A stretch of DNA of 64,000 nucleotides from Micropterix aruncella (GCA_944548615.1 OX155961.1:16771629-16835628), one strand, 5' to 3'. Counted from the stretch's first letter, positions 22,801 to 33,540 are shown. Notes: generated by a model from the letters alone, not told the origin. Numbers and translations are program-made.

Positions 22801-25133
22801 TAGTCGGTCGGTCGGTCGGTCGGCCGGTCAGCCGGTTAGTCGGTCGGTTGGTCAGTCGGTCGGTCGGCCGGTTGGTTGGTCATATAGAGTTGTCGACTAC
22901 AACGGGCGAGCCCGTCACGGCGTCACCACAGGACATTTTAACGATTAGTCGTTCTATCGACCTGCAGTGAGCGTAAAGACTTTGGACAAAACAATCCAAC
23001 GTCTAGCTACGCCACAACCCGTAAGAGACCAACGCCTTACCGCGAGATAGCCAGGAATGCTACCCATGGCGGGCGACACTCGCGCCCTTACTATCAATTG
23101 TGACCAGATTTCTCCGGTCTCTCGATTGGTTCCGAGTTCGAGGTCGCTTGCGCGGTCCTCTGCCTTACGAAGCGGTGAAACGGTGAATACCGAATCTATC
23201 GCGGACCATGGCGTCCTTTGCTCGACTCTGAACCGGGATCGGATGGCCGATGGTCATTTCAAGAGCAGTCGCCGTAAGGTACGCAACCACCCCCGCTCTA
23301 TAGGAAACAATACAGCTTCCAGACTCCCCCGACTGTTAGTCGGAGAGCACAATCGATTGGCTTGCCCCGCACGGTGCGCAGACCGTCCAGGAGCGCCAGA
23401 GGTTTGATTCCCAGGGGAAACTGACCAGGGCCAGAGTCCTACCCAAGTTCGCACCCCGTGCGTGGAGGCCGTCGGATGGGTGTTGACCCGTGAGTATAAC
23501 CGACCCTGAACACATGGGTCTTCGTGGCCAACCCATCATGGGCCCGTTAGCTCCCATGATGGGTTGGCAAATCGGCCGGGCGGCCGACTGACCGACCGAC
23601 CGGCCGACTGACCAACCGACTGACCAACCGACCGGCCGACCGACCGACCGGCCAACCGACCGACTGACGAGGATGAATTGTCGGGTGGCATCTAAAGATC
23701 AAGTTAGTCGCGAATGACTAATTGATTTAGCCGCGATTTCATTTCATTTGTGTTTTTCGGTCGGCCGACCGACCGACCGACCAACCGACTGACCAAACGA
23801 CCGGCCGACCGTCCGACCGACCAACCGACCGGCCGACCGACCGACCGACCGGCCAACCTACCGACTGACGAGAATGAATTGTCAGGTGGCATCTAAAGAG
23901 CAAGTTAGTCGCGAATGACTAAATTGATTTAGTCGCGATTACTTTAGTCGCGACTAAATAAAACGTGATTGATTAGTCGATTGAAATATTCAATGGATTG
24001 ATCCAACACTGGTAAAGAGACAAATAAAAGTCATTAAAAAAATACATGCGTAACAGGTCGCCAGCCCAAGGAGAATTAAACGTTTTTTCTGACACATCCG
24101 TACGTCTCCGGCACACCAACCAAACTGAGCGGTGAGCTATGATTGAATCTACCTCCATGGGTGCACATTTTGTGCGTACCTTGGGCTCAACCCAACGCGC
24201 GTAAAAGCGCTCACTTGGGACGTTCGCTGTGTCCAGGGTCCAGCCCACCGGCTGGACATGCTTGAAGTAGTGGGGTGTCTGGCATGGTGTGGAGAGGCGG
24301 AGAACGGCTGGGAACGACGGCGGGCGCGTGCAGGGTTGCAGCGTTCGCCGCTACTTTCGCCGCGGGCCTGGACGCTTTGACGAGGCGACGATCAGCTGCC
24401 CAGCACGAGTGAGGCCAGCTCGCGCTACCAATGCGACGCGGGGCTGCTGGTACGCGTAGAGACGCGTCGATTAGACGGGACGACGCGGGCGCAAGCGCGG
24501 CAGGGGGCGCAGCGTCCGCCGCTACTGTCGACTCAAGCCTGGTCGCTTCGACGAGGCAAAGAACGGAGACGCCAGCTGGCGGCGACTGCTCGCCAGGATC
24601 CGCGCTGGCAGCCGCTCGATAGTCCAGCACGCAGGGCGACAAAAGTAGGACACGCACGGCCGACGCGGACGGCCGCGACGCGCGTCCGCGTGGCGCGAGC
24701 GACAGCGGGAGTGAAGCGGTGAGCGCGTTTAAAAAGCTTTGAATACACGGGAGTCCCAAAATGCGACCTAACACAAATTCATAGAAAAACGTTTTTCTAA
24801 GGTGGCGGTTTACATACGTATACCGTGAGACCACTGCAGGGCTAAAGCTATAGACGGTGTTCGGCTACTCACGTTGAGTTTATCCCTGCAGGCGGCGAGC
24901 GCGTCGCCGTCGGCGCGCGAGAGCTGCTTGTGCCGCCGCAGCACGGCCAGCTTGACGGCCGTCTTGGTGGCCGCGCGGACGGCGCGCTCGGCGGCCGCGC
25001 GACCGCCGGCGCCGGCCGCGCGACCCGCCGCCGCCGACAGCCGGTCCAGCAGCGCGGACGCCGACTCGTCCAGCGCCAGCGCGCCCACGCGCGGCAGCAG
25101 CTTTTTCTGCGCTCGCACCGCCATGTCCGCCAT
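19817..25133 (-). CDS. TIPE/TNFAIP8-family protein (Sigmar-like), three coding exons
   Basis: Coding exons in order are 25133-24873, 22037-21940 and 20000-19817, joined at GT/AG in consistent phase, giving 180 residues plus TAA. The length equals the family norm of about 184. Motifs: RAQKKLL (7-13), LDESASALLDRL (21-32), TKTAVKLAVLRRHKQL (56-71), ACRDKLN-LALMAVISFHEVEFTYD (81-104), HHLTEKS (125-131). TIPE proteins form a helical bundle with a hydrophobic lipid pocket and transfer phosphoinositide second messengers; Drosophila Sigmar acts in autophagic cell death. The chosen ATG follows an acceptor by two bases, so exon 1 is non-coding or an alternative 5' exon lies upstream. Residues 34-52 are an Ala/Gly/Arg-rich stretch longer and more GC-rich than usual. 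Introns host hAT and RepX copies. Confidence 0.94.
20144..20602 (-). repeat. RepX copy 4, left part
   Basis: It runs from GAGGTGTCAACAGAACAGGC through GAAACTTTGGGAAGC, TAAGCGGTAATTCAG and GCTGCTTAGGAAAC to GTTATTCGCCAGAGTGC. The copy continues at 21319 after a hAT insertion. It lies in the last intron of the TIPE gene. Confidence 0.8.
20611..21310 (+). mobile_element. hAT deletion derivative
   Basis: Perfect 15-bp terminal inverted repeats CAGGCGCGGATCTAT / ATAGATCCGCGCCTG bound 700 bp. Flanking 8-mers are TTGAGGTG (20603-20610) and CCGAGGTG (21311-21318), six of eight matching. The plus strand at about 20858-21066 retains an open hAT C-terminal dimerisation domain (SVANAERSFSTLRRLKTWLR, then LTGSALLHIH and RFAKKKHRKLQFVI, stop). 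The catalytic part is gone. It is inserted into RepX copy 4. Confidence 0.9.
21319..21508 (-). repeat. RepX copy 4, right part
   Basis: It resumes the RepX sequence interrupted by the hAT element, with CCTTCCAGGTT, GAGGAGGCGACCGGATAGGAG, GCTGAACCGTGAGTAG and GGCCCAAGCTGCACGGAGCC. Confidence 0.75.
21509..21939. other. TIPE intron sequence, unassigned
   Basis: No repeat or gene recognised between RepX copy 4 and the middle TIPE exon. Confidence 0.35.
22038..22560. other. TIPE first-coding-intron, AT-rich part
   Basis: AT-rich with no recognised feature. Beyond about 22565 the sequence turns into alternating TTAGTCG/CGACTAA-type repeats leading to the tetranucleotide array. Confidence 0.35.
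22727..22882. repeat. (CGGT)n tetranucleotide array 1
   Basis: About 155 bp of CGGT/CAGT tetranucleotides on the plus strand, ending immediately before RepX copy 5. The arrays on the far side of that copy have the opposite strand sense. Confidence 0.9.
22884..23555 (-). repeat. RepX copy 5, near full-length
   Basis: It runs from ATAGAGTTGTCGACTACAAC to GGCCCGTTAGCTCCC and includes both family ends, so it serves as the reference for length (about 670 bp). A perfect 16-bp inverted repeat lies at its right edge (23527-23542 and 23553-23568). The right boundary agrees with RepX copy 8 (GGGAGCTAATGAGCC in complement), supporting a defined end. Confidence 0.85.
23577..23870. repeat. (CCGA)n arrays 2 and 3
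   Basis: Two arrays of CCGACCGA-type tetranucleotides, 23577-23665 and about 23757-23867, each followed by GACGAGGATGAATTGTC or GACGAGAATGAATTGTC and GCGAATGACTAA with TTGATTTAG. They are duplicated units of about 180 bp, inverted relative to array 1. TTTAGTCGCGACTAAA near 23943 is palindromic. Confidence 0.85.
23995..24240. other. TIPE intron, unassigned
   Basis: A minus-strand frame of about 90 codons is open (23973-24248) but has no recognised family and no conserved motif I can name. Confidence 0.3.
24240..24740. repeat. CpG-rich block with diverged tandem duplication
   Basis: GC content rises sharply. Two related segments about 165 bp apart, around 24327-24392 and 24492-24560, share CGCCGCTACT and CTGG-CGCTT-GACGAGGC. 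Long overlapping open frames here follow from the low stop-codon frequency and are not called. It lies in the intron just downstream of the first TIPE coding exon. Confidence 0.6.
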
Positions 25134-25139
25134 CGCTGC

Positions 25140-25640
25140 AAACACACCGCGTTTCACTCACCTCTAAGGCTAGACTCAGATGGCAAAAATCTGACACGAC
25201 CCTCGTTCGAAATGGACCACCACCGCCGACTTCATTTTTATATTTTTAATAGTCGTTTCAGAATTTTACCTTTCTGCTGTTATAACCACAAAATAAACAT
25301 GATAAGGAAATATCCATTTCCATCTTGAATTTTAAAGTATTAGAAGTGACCTAAACACTTACATTTTTTACAATTTTCATTTTTTATTTTCATTTTTTAT
25401 TTTTTTATATGTTTTATTTGACTATCTGACTATCTGACTATCTAGTAATTTAATAATTTTGAATACCTATTGAGCCATATATCCATTAATTATATTATAA
25501 ATTTATACTATTTAATTTCTTTTAATATAATTATTTCTACGGCTGCTATTATAAAATGTAAGTATGTATCTAACTTTAGTTTAATTTTGTAACTGTATAA
25601 CTTTTATTATTTAAAAAGTGTTAGTAGTACGCTGTTAAAA
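25140..25640. other. Upstream of TIPE coding exon, AT-rich
   Basis: It should contain the 5' UTR exon or promoter of the TIPE gene, which I cannot place. CTATCTGA is repeated three times at about 25418-25442. Confidence 0.35.
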
Positions 25641-25721
25641 AACCGCTTGCTGCGAACCCCTGAATCACTAGTCAATCAGTTCAGTTGCGTTCAATACGAA
25701 ACTATCTGCCTACCTGCATTA

Positions 25722-25930
25722 TGGATAGCAAAATATTTACCGGGAAACGAGCGGAACTCATTATATACGATGCGAACTCGGAATACGATGCGACAATCAC
25801 CTCTATATTGCAAAATAGGGGATTCGCGCTTGTGGATTCTATTTTGCGGTTAAAAAAACTAGAAAAATAACAAAATAATAAAATAAATAATAATAATAAT
25901 GATTATAAATTAAAATAGAAATCATTAAAA
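25722..25930 (+). pseudogene. Possible retroposed coding fragment
   Basis: From ATG 25722 the frame gives 49 residues, MDSKIFTGKRAELIIYDAN and on, to TAA at about 25868. AT-rich ATAA-type microsatellite follows at once. An open 3'-end followed by a simple repeat is typical of a retroposed tail, but the protein family is not recognised. It could equally be a chance frame. Confidence 0.2.
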
Positions 25931-25934
25931 ATAT

Positions 25935-26970
25935 ATTTATTTTAGATCTTTCCTGACACAACCTGACACAACCGTGGCACTCTAGTGTGACTCCCGAAGT
26001 GAGCTCGCCTTAACACAGGGGTGCCTAGCAAGGCGGGCTCGGCTGCTCTTTGCTTAGCAGAATAGAAATATTACCATTTGCGTTTAACGTATGCCCTATG
26101 TAACCTAGGCTCAGACAGATGTATAATGCGTATATAACTTTAAAAGCATACGACGGCATTGTATAAATTGACATTTTATTTTCTGTTGTGCTCATGAATT
26201 TGAATGTATATGTATATGTAAATAAATAAATAAATAAAATAAATCATGTAAACAGCTTGTGTTCACTTGTCATTTTAAATTGTCACTAAAACACTTGCCG
26301 CGGCTGTTCACAGGAGTCAGCAAGCGACAAGTGTTTAGTAATTTGTGTAGGGGTAGTCGCTTGTCGCTTATTAAATAGGATCGCCTTCTATTCGCTTGCA
26401 CAAGTCGGGTTTATTTCAGTCTGGTTATTCACACTGGTGCCGTTTTTCATTGAACCAACTATCAGGAGAAGAAGAGCTTGTAACGTCAGTAGATCAAATT
26501 GCGCTCTCGGTCGAAGAACAATCCTTTATGTATATACCTACATACCTCCTTCAATTCGATACAAATTCAAACTAAGGTTAGTAGACGACGTTTAACACAT
26601 TTATTAACCGACGAGTTGGTGCAAGTGGTCCTAAAAGTAATAGTGAATGAGCGTGCTAGGAGAGATTCCGCAAAATAATCACGCAACCGCAGCCTTACCG
26701 CATACACCCAAACACACCCTCGCAGAGGATAGCATTCCACTCGCGTTGAAACCAACACATAGAAATGCCTTCAATTTGTGTGGCTGGCTGGCAAGCCCAC
26801 TCCGGCCAGCGTTCGTTTCATTAGCGAAGAATTTGAAATATTACAGGCGAAATGTGAGATATGGTCGTTCGAATACATAATCATTTCCAAAGGGGGAGAT
26901 AAATGACGGAAAAGGCCATGTGAATAGAACTCATTAAGCGACTAGTCGCGCGCCGACTGAATCGGTCAGG
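25935..26970. other. Unassigned sequence
   Basis: No gene recognised. GACAAGTG and its complement recur near 26280-26400. Short open frames at 26567-26880 overlap on both strands without family signatures. Confidence 0.3.
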
Positions 26971-26974
26971 GTTG

Positions 26975-27062
26975 TTTCACTTACAACGGGCGAACCCGTC
27001 ACTCCAGGCTGGTATAACGATATATGATCGTTCTTTCAGCCGTGGGTAAACGTATAAGACGT
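26975..27062 (-). repeat. RepX copy 6a, short
   Basis: It runs from TTTCACTTACAACGGGCGAA through GGCTGGTATAACGATATATG to the GAACGTATAAGAC-type phrase, then stops. Only the inferred 3' end of the family is kept. Confidence 0.7.
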
Positions 27063-27077
27063 AGAGGCAATACAAAT

Positions 27078-27515
27078 AGAGTTGTCAACTACAACGGGCG
27101 AACCCGTCACCTCAGGATGTTTTAACGATTGGTCGTTCTATCTCCCGTGAAGTGAGCGCAGAAGACTTGGACAAAACACTTCACCGTCAAGCTCCTCCAC
27201 ATGCCCGTAAGAGGCCAACGCCTTATCCGCTAGATAACCAGGTATGTTACCCAGCGGGCTTACACTCACGCCCTTACTTTCAATTGCGACCAGATTACTC
27301 CGGCCTCTTGACTGGTTACGAGTTCGAGGTCGCTTGCGCGGTCCTCTCCCTTACGAAGCGGTGAAACGGTGTAAACAGAATCTATCGCGGATCACGGCAT
27401 CCTTTGCCCGGCTGTTCACCCAGGATCGGGTAGCCGATGGTCGTTTCAAGAGCAGTCGCCGTAAGGTCAGCAACCACCCCCGCTCTATAGGAAAAAGTAC
27501 TGCTTCCAGACTGCA
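27078..27515 (-). repeat. RepX copy 6b, truncated
   Basis: It runs from ATAGAGTTGTCAACTACAACG to GGAAAAAGTACTGCTTCCAG; the CACGGTGCGCAGACC part and beyond are missing. It is close in sequence to copies 5 and 8 (same subfamily, with GTCGCCGTAAGGT). It starts 16 bp after copy 6a of a different subfamily. Confidence 0.8.
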
Positions 27516-27645
27516 TCGGTCACGTGGCAATTTTGCGCGGTGCATTATAGATTTTTGAAGAAAAGTAGGAATACCTAATATCAATAATATAAGCGGAGAG
27601 GTGGCGATAATATTTTTTAATGAAAAAAGTAAATTTCTTTTTTTA

Positions 27646-27793
27646 TGACGTCACCGTGACGCGTTTAGGTACTGAGGGGTGTTTTTTTAATCGATAGAGA
27701 AAATATCGTATAGGAACGAGATGACGTCATTCTCGGTGACTTTTAATTGAAGATACGAACGCGATATGCGAAAGTGATAGTGGTATGACGTCA
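27646..27793. promoter_or_regulatory. Cluster of three perfect CRE palindromes
   Basis: TGACGTCA occurs at 27646-27653, 27722-27729 and 27786-27793. This is the binding site of CREB/ATF-type bZIP factors. No gene start is visible in the next 100 bases, so function is open; part of a decayed repeat is an alternative. Confidence 0.4.
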
Positions 27794-27902
27794 TCTCGTA
27801 TGCGACATTTCTTTGTATCGATTTAAAAATTAGGCCCCTGTTTTGTTTTCAGTTTTGTAAATGCAGGGTCCAGTATTGGAAGTCGGCGACCATGATTGCG
27901 AT

Positions 27903-28737
27903 CAGTGGCGTAGCGTGCCTTGGCGGGGCCCCGTATAAAAATTTGATTGGGGGCCCTTAGGAAGGGTAAAGATTTCTCACAAAAGATTTTTTTTTTCATA
28001 AATTAAAAATAAAAATTGATTCTTCATAAATATTCATTATCTATCTCTCACTTTTTCCAAAATTTTTACAAACAATTAAAATTGAATATAATACTCATCT
28101 TGCCTTTTTTTCGGCAAACTGATTTATTAAATCATTTATAGCTGATGATGACTTTAGTTTTTCTAAAGTTTCTGCCTATATGGACAATAGTGACAGGTCT
28201 GACAGGCGTTCATGTCCCATCGAAGTTCTTAGGTAATTTTTTATAAGTTTTAATTTTGAAAAACTCTTGCAGTTGTAACTGAAAGGGTCAAGAATAAAGA
28301 GCATGCTGTTATTACCTTCGGAAAACTGGATGCAAGACTATTGAATTTTATCAGCAATAATTCAATGAGTTCCTTTATCGTCCAACCAATATGGCTTTAG
28401 GCAGGAAATGGGTACGGCTGATGCTATTGCAGAGGCCACGAAAACCATAACAGCGCTTGTCGACAAGGGAGAGCTATTTAATGGATGAATTTTTTGAATT
28501 TCTGATTTTAAGCATACTTTTAAAACCTTTAATTGGTCATAAAGAATAACTGAGATGTCTTTACTGTATTAAGCTGACAGTTTTCCGGAAGCGTTTATTA
28601 TCTCTTCGTTTGAAGAAGACAGGAGTTTCTCCGGTTGTAATATTTCGAACATACTACTCAGGTCGCCAGGTCAGGTCAGGTCAGGTTGGGGGCCCCGTAT
28701 AATTGATACGGCAGATACGGCGGTAGCTACGCCCCTG
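27903..28737 (-). mobile_element. hAT deletion derivative
   Basis: Ends CAGTGGCGTAGC and GCTACGCCCCTG are inverted (11 of 12), and the 8-bp duplication ATTGCGAT is perfect (27895-27902 and 28738-28745). The minus strand keeps part of the C-terminal dimerisation region (FSKLKLIKNYLRTSMGHERL, then LSLLSI). About 28375-28490 carries an unrelated LINE polymerase scrap (QYGFRQEMGTADAI-AEATK on the plus strand), so something inserted or recombined inside. Confidence 0.9.
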
Positions 28738-28745
28738 ATTGCGAT

Positions 28746-29618
28746 CCTCATTTCCCTGTCCCGTGACCGTTAGGTAAAGCTGTTGGAATTCGCAGCCATG
28801 TTATTGTTATTTAAGTAATTTATTTTCTCCTACTCGCCTTTCCCCCCCCCCCCTCCCCTTTCGATTGTTCGCTATCCTTCAAAGTCCAAAAGGAGATCAC
28901 CGAACACTGTTTTGCGATGTCATAGACGTGGTTGTATAAGGAATGCTTGCGGTGAAACTAACGAAGCATAAACGCAACTCGTCACGGATGATTTATTTTT
29001 AAGATAACGGGAACGTGATAACTCACCGCTATTTTTTAAAAACCGAGTATTATTTTACATAAATAAGCGCTGGGTGTATCATACATATGGACTTAAGATT
29101 ATGTCATTGCAAAACCACAACACGATATTATGTATTAGGTATATCTGATGACAGCATGTTGCATTATTTGATATTTTTGTCCCCTTACAACATTGCGAGG
29201 CCTAGTTCAGCAGCAGAGAAAACGCCAGCGAAACTATTCTAACCTAAAAAAGGATTTTGGATTCCACCACAGAACTCATACCTATAATTTACGCAACTGC
29301 ACAAATAATATATTTTATTAATTTGCACAGCTTCTGGTCTATTTACGCTCCTAATCTATTATTTAATCTATATTAATTCTGCACCCCTTTTGGGCAAAAT
29401 TCTTTTTAAAATTCCTCGGTCTCCCTCTTCTCGTTCAAAGGATAAATTTTATATACCCTCTTTTCACACGAACTATGCGAAAAATACCTTTTTCAGACGG
29501 TAATGTTTAGATTATAATAAGGCTTCGAATGACCTCGACATATTTTCCGACACGTTATTTAGTTTTAGGAAAAAAATAGGCGATTTGTTGTTGCATTAGC
29601 TTATAGTTTAATTTGTTT
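28746..29618. other. Unassigned sequence
   Basis: A C-homopolymer lies near 28842-28858. No gene or repeat ends were recognised. Confidence 0.3.
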
Positions 29619-29950
29619 TTAACACGCTTTTATTAAGTCGACCTGTAATGTAACTATGTAATGAAATCTAAGGTAACTAATTTAACCATCTTCCAAGGAT
29701 CGTAGCGTCATGAAAATTGGCAGCTGTATATAGTTCTGATGACAATACAATAATATGGAACTGTCGAACTGATCTGATGATGGAGTCGGAAGATATGAAC
29801 TGGAACTTCATGATGGAACATCGTAACATCGCTGTGTTTGGACTTGTTAAAAAAGTCTTGAAATGAACTTTGACCACGATTAAGTTTCAAGGTCTGATGA
29901 TGAAGCCGGATTTTTTGATTTTTACGTGCATTTATAAAAGCGTGTTTTTA
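29619..29950 (-). mobile_element. RepW copy 2, shortened
   Basis: Ends TTAACACGCTTTTATTAAGTCG and TATAAAAGCGTGTTTTTA match RepW copy 1 in reverse orientation. Only about two internal units remain, shown by GATGATGGAGTCGGAAGAT and GATGATGAAGCCGGA. Confidence 0.65.
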
Positions 29951-30386
29951 GTAAAAAATTTTAAACTAATAATTTATTAAGTATTTTTTTTGTTTTTTGG
30001 TTGCATTAGTTGGTTTGGTTGCTTGGTTTAATAAGTTATTAGTGTAATTTTGATTGTAATTTCCCTTGGCTACTATTTATAATGTTTTGTAGTAATTAAT
30101 GGTAATATAGGTCTATTTGTATTATGTATTATTTTTACACAAATGTAAATGACTGTTATTACCTAAATAAAATTTTAAAAAAAGAATATATCAGAAACGC
30201 ATTAGTTTTAAATCAAAATTTCAGTTTGTCAATTTCGGAAGAAGTCGGTAAATAAAATTGGACGTGTGTGGAAGGAATCCTATCCGATAGCATGATCAGA
30301 CAATCGGGAGTTAAGTCGGACGTCTATTCCAGCCTAACGGGAATAATTAAAAGTCGCCATATTACTACCATTGATTTTATATTGTA
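29951..30386. other. Unassigned, possible retroposon tail
   Basis: ACCTAAATAAAATTTTAAAAAAAG near 30163-30185 looks like a poly(A) signal and A-rich tail on the plus strand, but no coding part precedes it. Confidence 0.3.
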
Positions 30387-31107
30387 CTAGCTGACCCGTG
30401 CCCACTTCGTTGGGCGGTAAAACGTTTTACTTGTGATGAAATTATGAGTGTGGTTCGGTTAGTACTGAGTGCTATGATTTATTTCCTGACTGCCAAAAGA
30501 AGGGTTATATTTTTACTGCATATGTAGGTATGTATGTATTTGCATGCCAATTTGACTATATTACCGTTGTTTGTGAGTGTCTTCTTCTGAGTGTCTTATT
30601 TGTGAGCGTATTATCTCTTTAACTATTTATGCAGTAAAAGGGAAAAGTCTTTTGTTTAAACTCTTGAGAAAAAAATTTACCTATTTTGATAAGAATTCAT
30701 AATTGTTCATAATATGACCAATAAACATGATCTAACGATTTAAATTATTTTTGTAATATAAAATACTACTTTTTGTGACTTAAATATAAAAGTCAGACAT
30801 ATGCTGTCGCTCACTTTTTTGTAGGCATTATAAAGCTCTACAACTTTTCCCTAGAACTTAATCATATATCTCTCATCGTTAAGGCAGCGTTAGTTAAAAA
30901 CGTTTTCGTTCGACCGCTTATTCTCCGACTTACTTTGCAAATCCGACTACCACGAAAAAGTCTTTTCATTTTCACAAACATGACACTATGGCACTCACAA
31001 ACAACGTGGCTTTCTATTGGTAAAAGAATTTTCAAAATCGGTTCAGTAGATCCAGAGATTACTTCCTACAACCTCACAAACTTTACCTCTTTATAATGTT
31101 AGTATAG
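30387..31107 (+). mobile_element. RepC copy 1
   Basis: It starts CTAGCTGACCCGTGCCCACT and ends ATAATGTTAGTATAG. The same 0.7-kb sequence in reverse lies at 40184-40895, with shared blocks TTTCCTGACTGCCAAAAGAA and AATTTGACTATATTACCG. It is non-coding. The CTAG-GCTGACCCG start is common to insect interspersed repeats; its class (Helitron-like or RTE-derived) is not certain. Confidence 0.7.
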
Positions 31108-32593
31108 ATTTATAAAATCAATGCTACTACTTAAAATAGAAAAAAATAATTATTACAAATAAATAAAAAATACGCGTCTACCTAACTGAGTAACGTCGAG
31201 GAAAAATAGAAACAAAAAAAATATCTCCAATGAATCACGCTAAAAACCGATTCATTGGACACATGACGCAGTAAGAGAAACTCAATGTTATATGTATATA
31301 AGTAGTAGGGCATCGTGGCCTTCTTTAGTGGTTAATCTAAATACGAGGGTCACGCTGAAAGTTTCCGGAATGAATAATAAAAAAATACAACAAATGGCCA
31401 AAAATCTATTTATTATTTCTCAAAATTTTCTCCGTAAGCTTTTTATACATTTTTTCATAAGTTGAAACGAATATAAAATCGAAGACTATCGCGGTTGTTT
31501 GGCATTATAAATAGTATAGAAACGACCCTGGACAACGGCGACAAACGACAAACGACCCTGGATAACGGTCTACTCTGGACAACGACGGCTGCAACGTCAG
31601 CGAAACGTCGGGTGCTACAAATTTCACGCGGTAAATTCGTTTCTATACTTTTTATAGTATAAACCAAGTTTCAAAACATTAATTCCGCACCTATATGGTG
31701 ACCTCCGAAACATGTTTATCATATTCTTTGACAACCTCTTCTGGCGATAAAAATTGTTGATCGCGCAATTGGTTCCTAATTTTTAGGAAAAAATAGGACA
31801 CAGGTGCTAAGTCGGGACTGTATGGAGGCTGGCTCGTGATTTCTAGATACGGTTTTGGCCTTCAAAAATTCGTTTGTCTCTCTGGCCGTGTGAGAGCTAA
31901 TATGGTGCAAGATGATGCAGCGTTTAAGGTTGCTTTTGCTGAGCTCAATAAATTCCGACAAACTAATAGTCCTGTACCAATCTGAATTCAGGGTACGATG
32001 ATTCTTCAAAGCAACAGTAGTCGCGTGTCCTGTTTTCCTAAAAAAAAGAAGCAATTATCCGCTTCGCGGCACTTTGCACGCGCGCCACTTTGGTTGAGTT
32101 CGGCTCATCTTTGTTTCGGGGTCGTAGCTGCAAATCCACGTTTCGTCATCTGTTACTATGTTTCGCACCAATTGCTATGACCTCTTGAGCCTCAGACAAA
32201 TTGTTTGGAATCCCTCGCGAGCTCAGCTTTCTTACAGCCAAATGTTTGCGTAGGATTGATCATACCTGACATGCCTATTCGGATGCTCGAATCATGGTAG
32301 GTCACATGCCTGTCTGTTTCGATCATACGGCGCACAGCATTGATGTTTTTGTAGTTGACAACGGTGGACTTCACGAAATTCGTCACGAGATTGACACGAC
32401 CGCTTTGAATTCCGCAAACCAGCTATAAATTGTCCTCTTGCTTGGTGCTTCATCGCCAAAGCTGTTTGGCCGAGCGAGGCTCTGCTGAGCTGTCAAATTA
32501 CACAATTAGACAATCATGATGTAAAAGTTTTCACAAGTCAGATCCAACGTAATTTTTAAAATGACGCCACGATGAAAAACAATTGACACTTAC

Positions 32594-33540
32594 GAGGCGT
32601 CAACCACAACGGGCGAATTCGTCACCTCAGGAAATATAACGATAATAAGGCGTGAGGTGAGCGTAGAAGACTTAGAGACGAATACAAGTCTACCGTCTAG
32701 CGAAGCCGACATGCCCGTCAGAGGTCACCGGGAAAGGTAACCAGCGGGCAACCTCGCCCCCTGTCTATCAGTTTTGGTAGTAAATCTCCGTCAGGATACC
32801 TCCAACCTCTCGACGGGTTACGGGTTCGAAGTCGCTTGCGCGACTTCTACCTGCATGCAGTTTTAATCTATCGCGGACTATTGGCCTCTTGCCAGGCCCT
32901 GATTTCAGGATCAGATAGCCAATTGGTTGTTTTAAGAGTGGTTGACGACAGGTCAACACCCACCCCCGCTGCTTAGGAAACAGCCAGGCAAAGGAAGCCG
33001 TGGTCCGCGATAGATTCGGTATACACCGTTTCACCGCTTCGTAAGGTAGAGGACCGCGCAAGCGACCTCGAACTCGTAACCAATCGAGAGACTGGAGTAA
33101 TCTGGTCGCAATTGGAAGTAAGGGCGTGAGTGTAAGCCCGCTGGGTAGCATTCCTGGCTATCTCGCGGTAAAGGCGTTGGCCTCTTACGGGCTTGTGGCG
33201 GAGCTTGATGATGAACTGTTTTTGTCCAAGTCTTCTGCGCTCACTTCAGGGAGACAGAACGACTAATCGTTAAAACTTCCTGAGGTGACGGACTCGCCCG
33301 CTGTAGTGGCAACTCTAGTTGCTTAGGAAACAGTATATTTCCATAGTCTGCCGACTCCTTCAGTAATTAGTGGGAGGTAATCCCCAGAGGAAACTGATTC
33401 ACCAGCCGTGAGGCCTGAGACGCGAGAGACCTACCCGGGGTAGTCTTCCACACGAGGAGGCTACTGAATAGAAGCTGAATCAAACCGATCCGAAAACACA
33501 ATGGATCGAATGGCCCAAGATGCACTAAACCGTTCACTGG
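32594..33540 (-). repeat. RepX copy 7, split by a nested inverted RepX
   Basis: Outer copy: GAGGCGTCAACCACAACGGG to GCTGCTTAGGAAACAG (32983), resuming at 33334 and running to AAACCGTTCACTG (33540). It belongs to the subfamily of copy 12. An opposite-sense RepX piece sits at 32984-33319 between exact duplicates of the 14-mer TGCTTAGGAAACAG. The block lies in mariner copy A. Confidence 0.85.
32984..33319 (+). repeat. RepX copy 7b nested in copy 7
   Basis: A 336-bp RepX piece of the copy 5/6b/8 subfamily, in opposite sense to its host. Its inferred 3' end (TGGCAACTCTAG, 33319) is complete and the other end is truncated at CCAGGCAAAGGAAGCC. Target duplications are at 32970-32983 and 33320-33333. 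Confidence 0.85.

Noticed and set aside
22716..22970. SVGRSVGR-type repeat proteins around 22.7 and 23.8 kb
   Set aside because: They are translations of (CGGT)n microsatellite in two frames.
23254..23557. Conserved-looking RepX frames (WRSWTVCAPCG) as a coding gene
   Set aside because: The same words appear in several copies because the copies are related; frames break differently in each and no family is recognised.
24211..25328. Several long overlapping open frames on both strands (up to about 207 codons) in the GC-rich zone
   Set aside because: Only the frame encoding the TIPE exon matches a family; the others arise because stops are rare in CpG-rich DNA.
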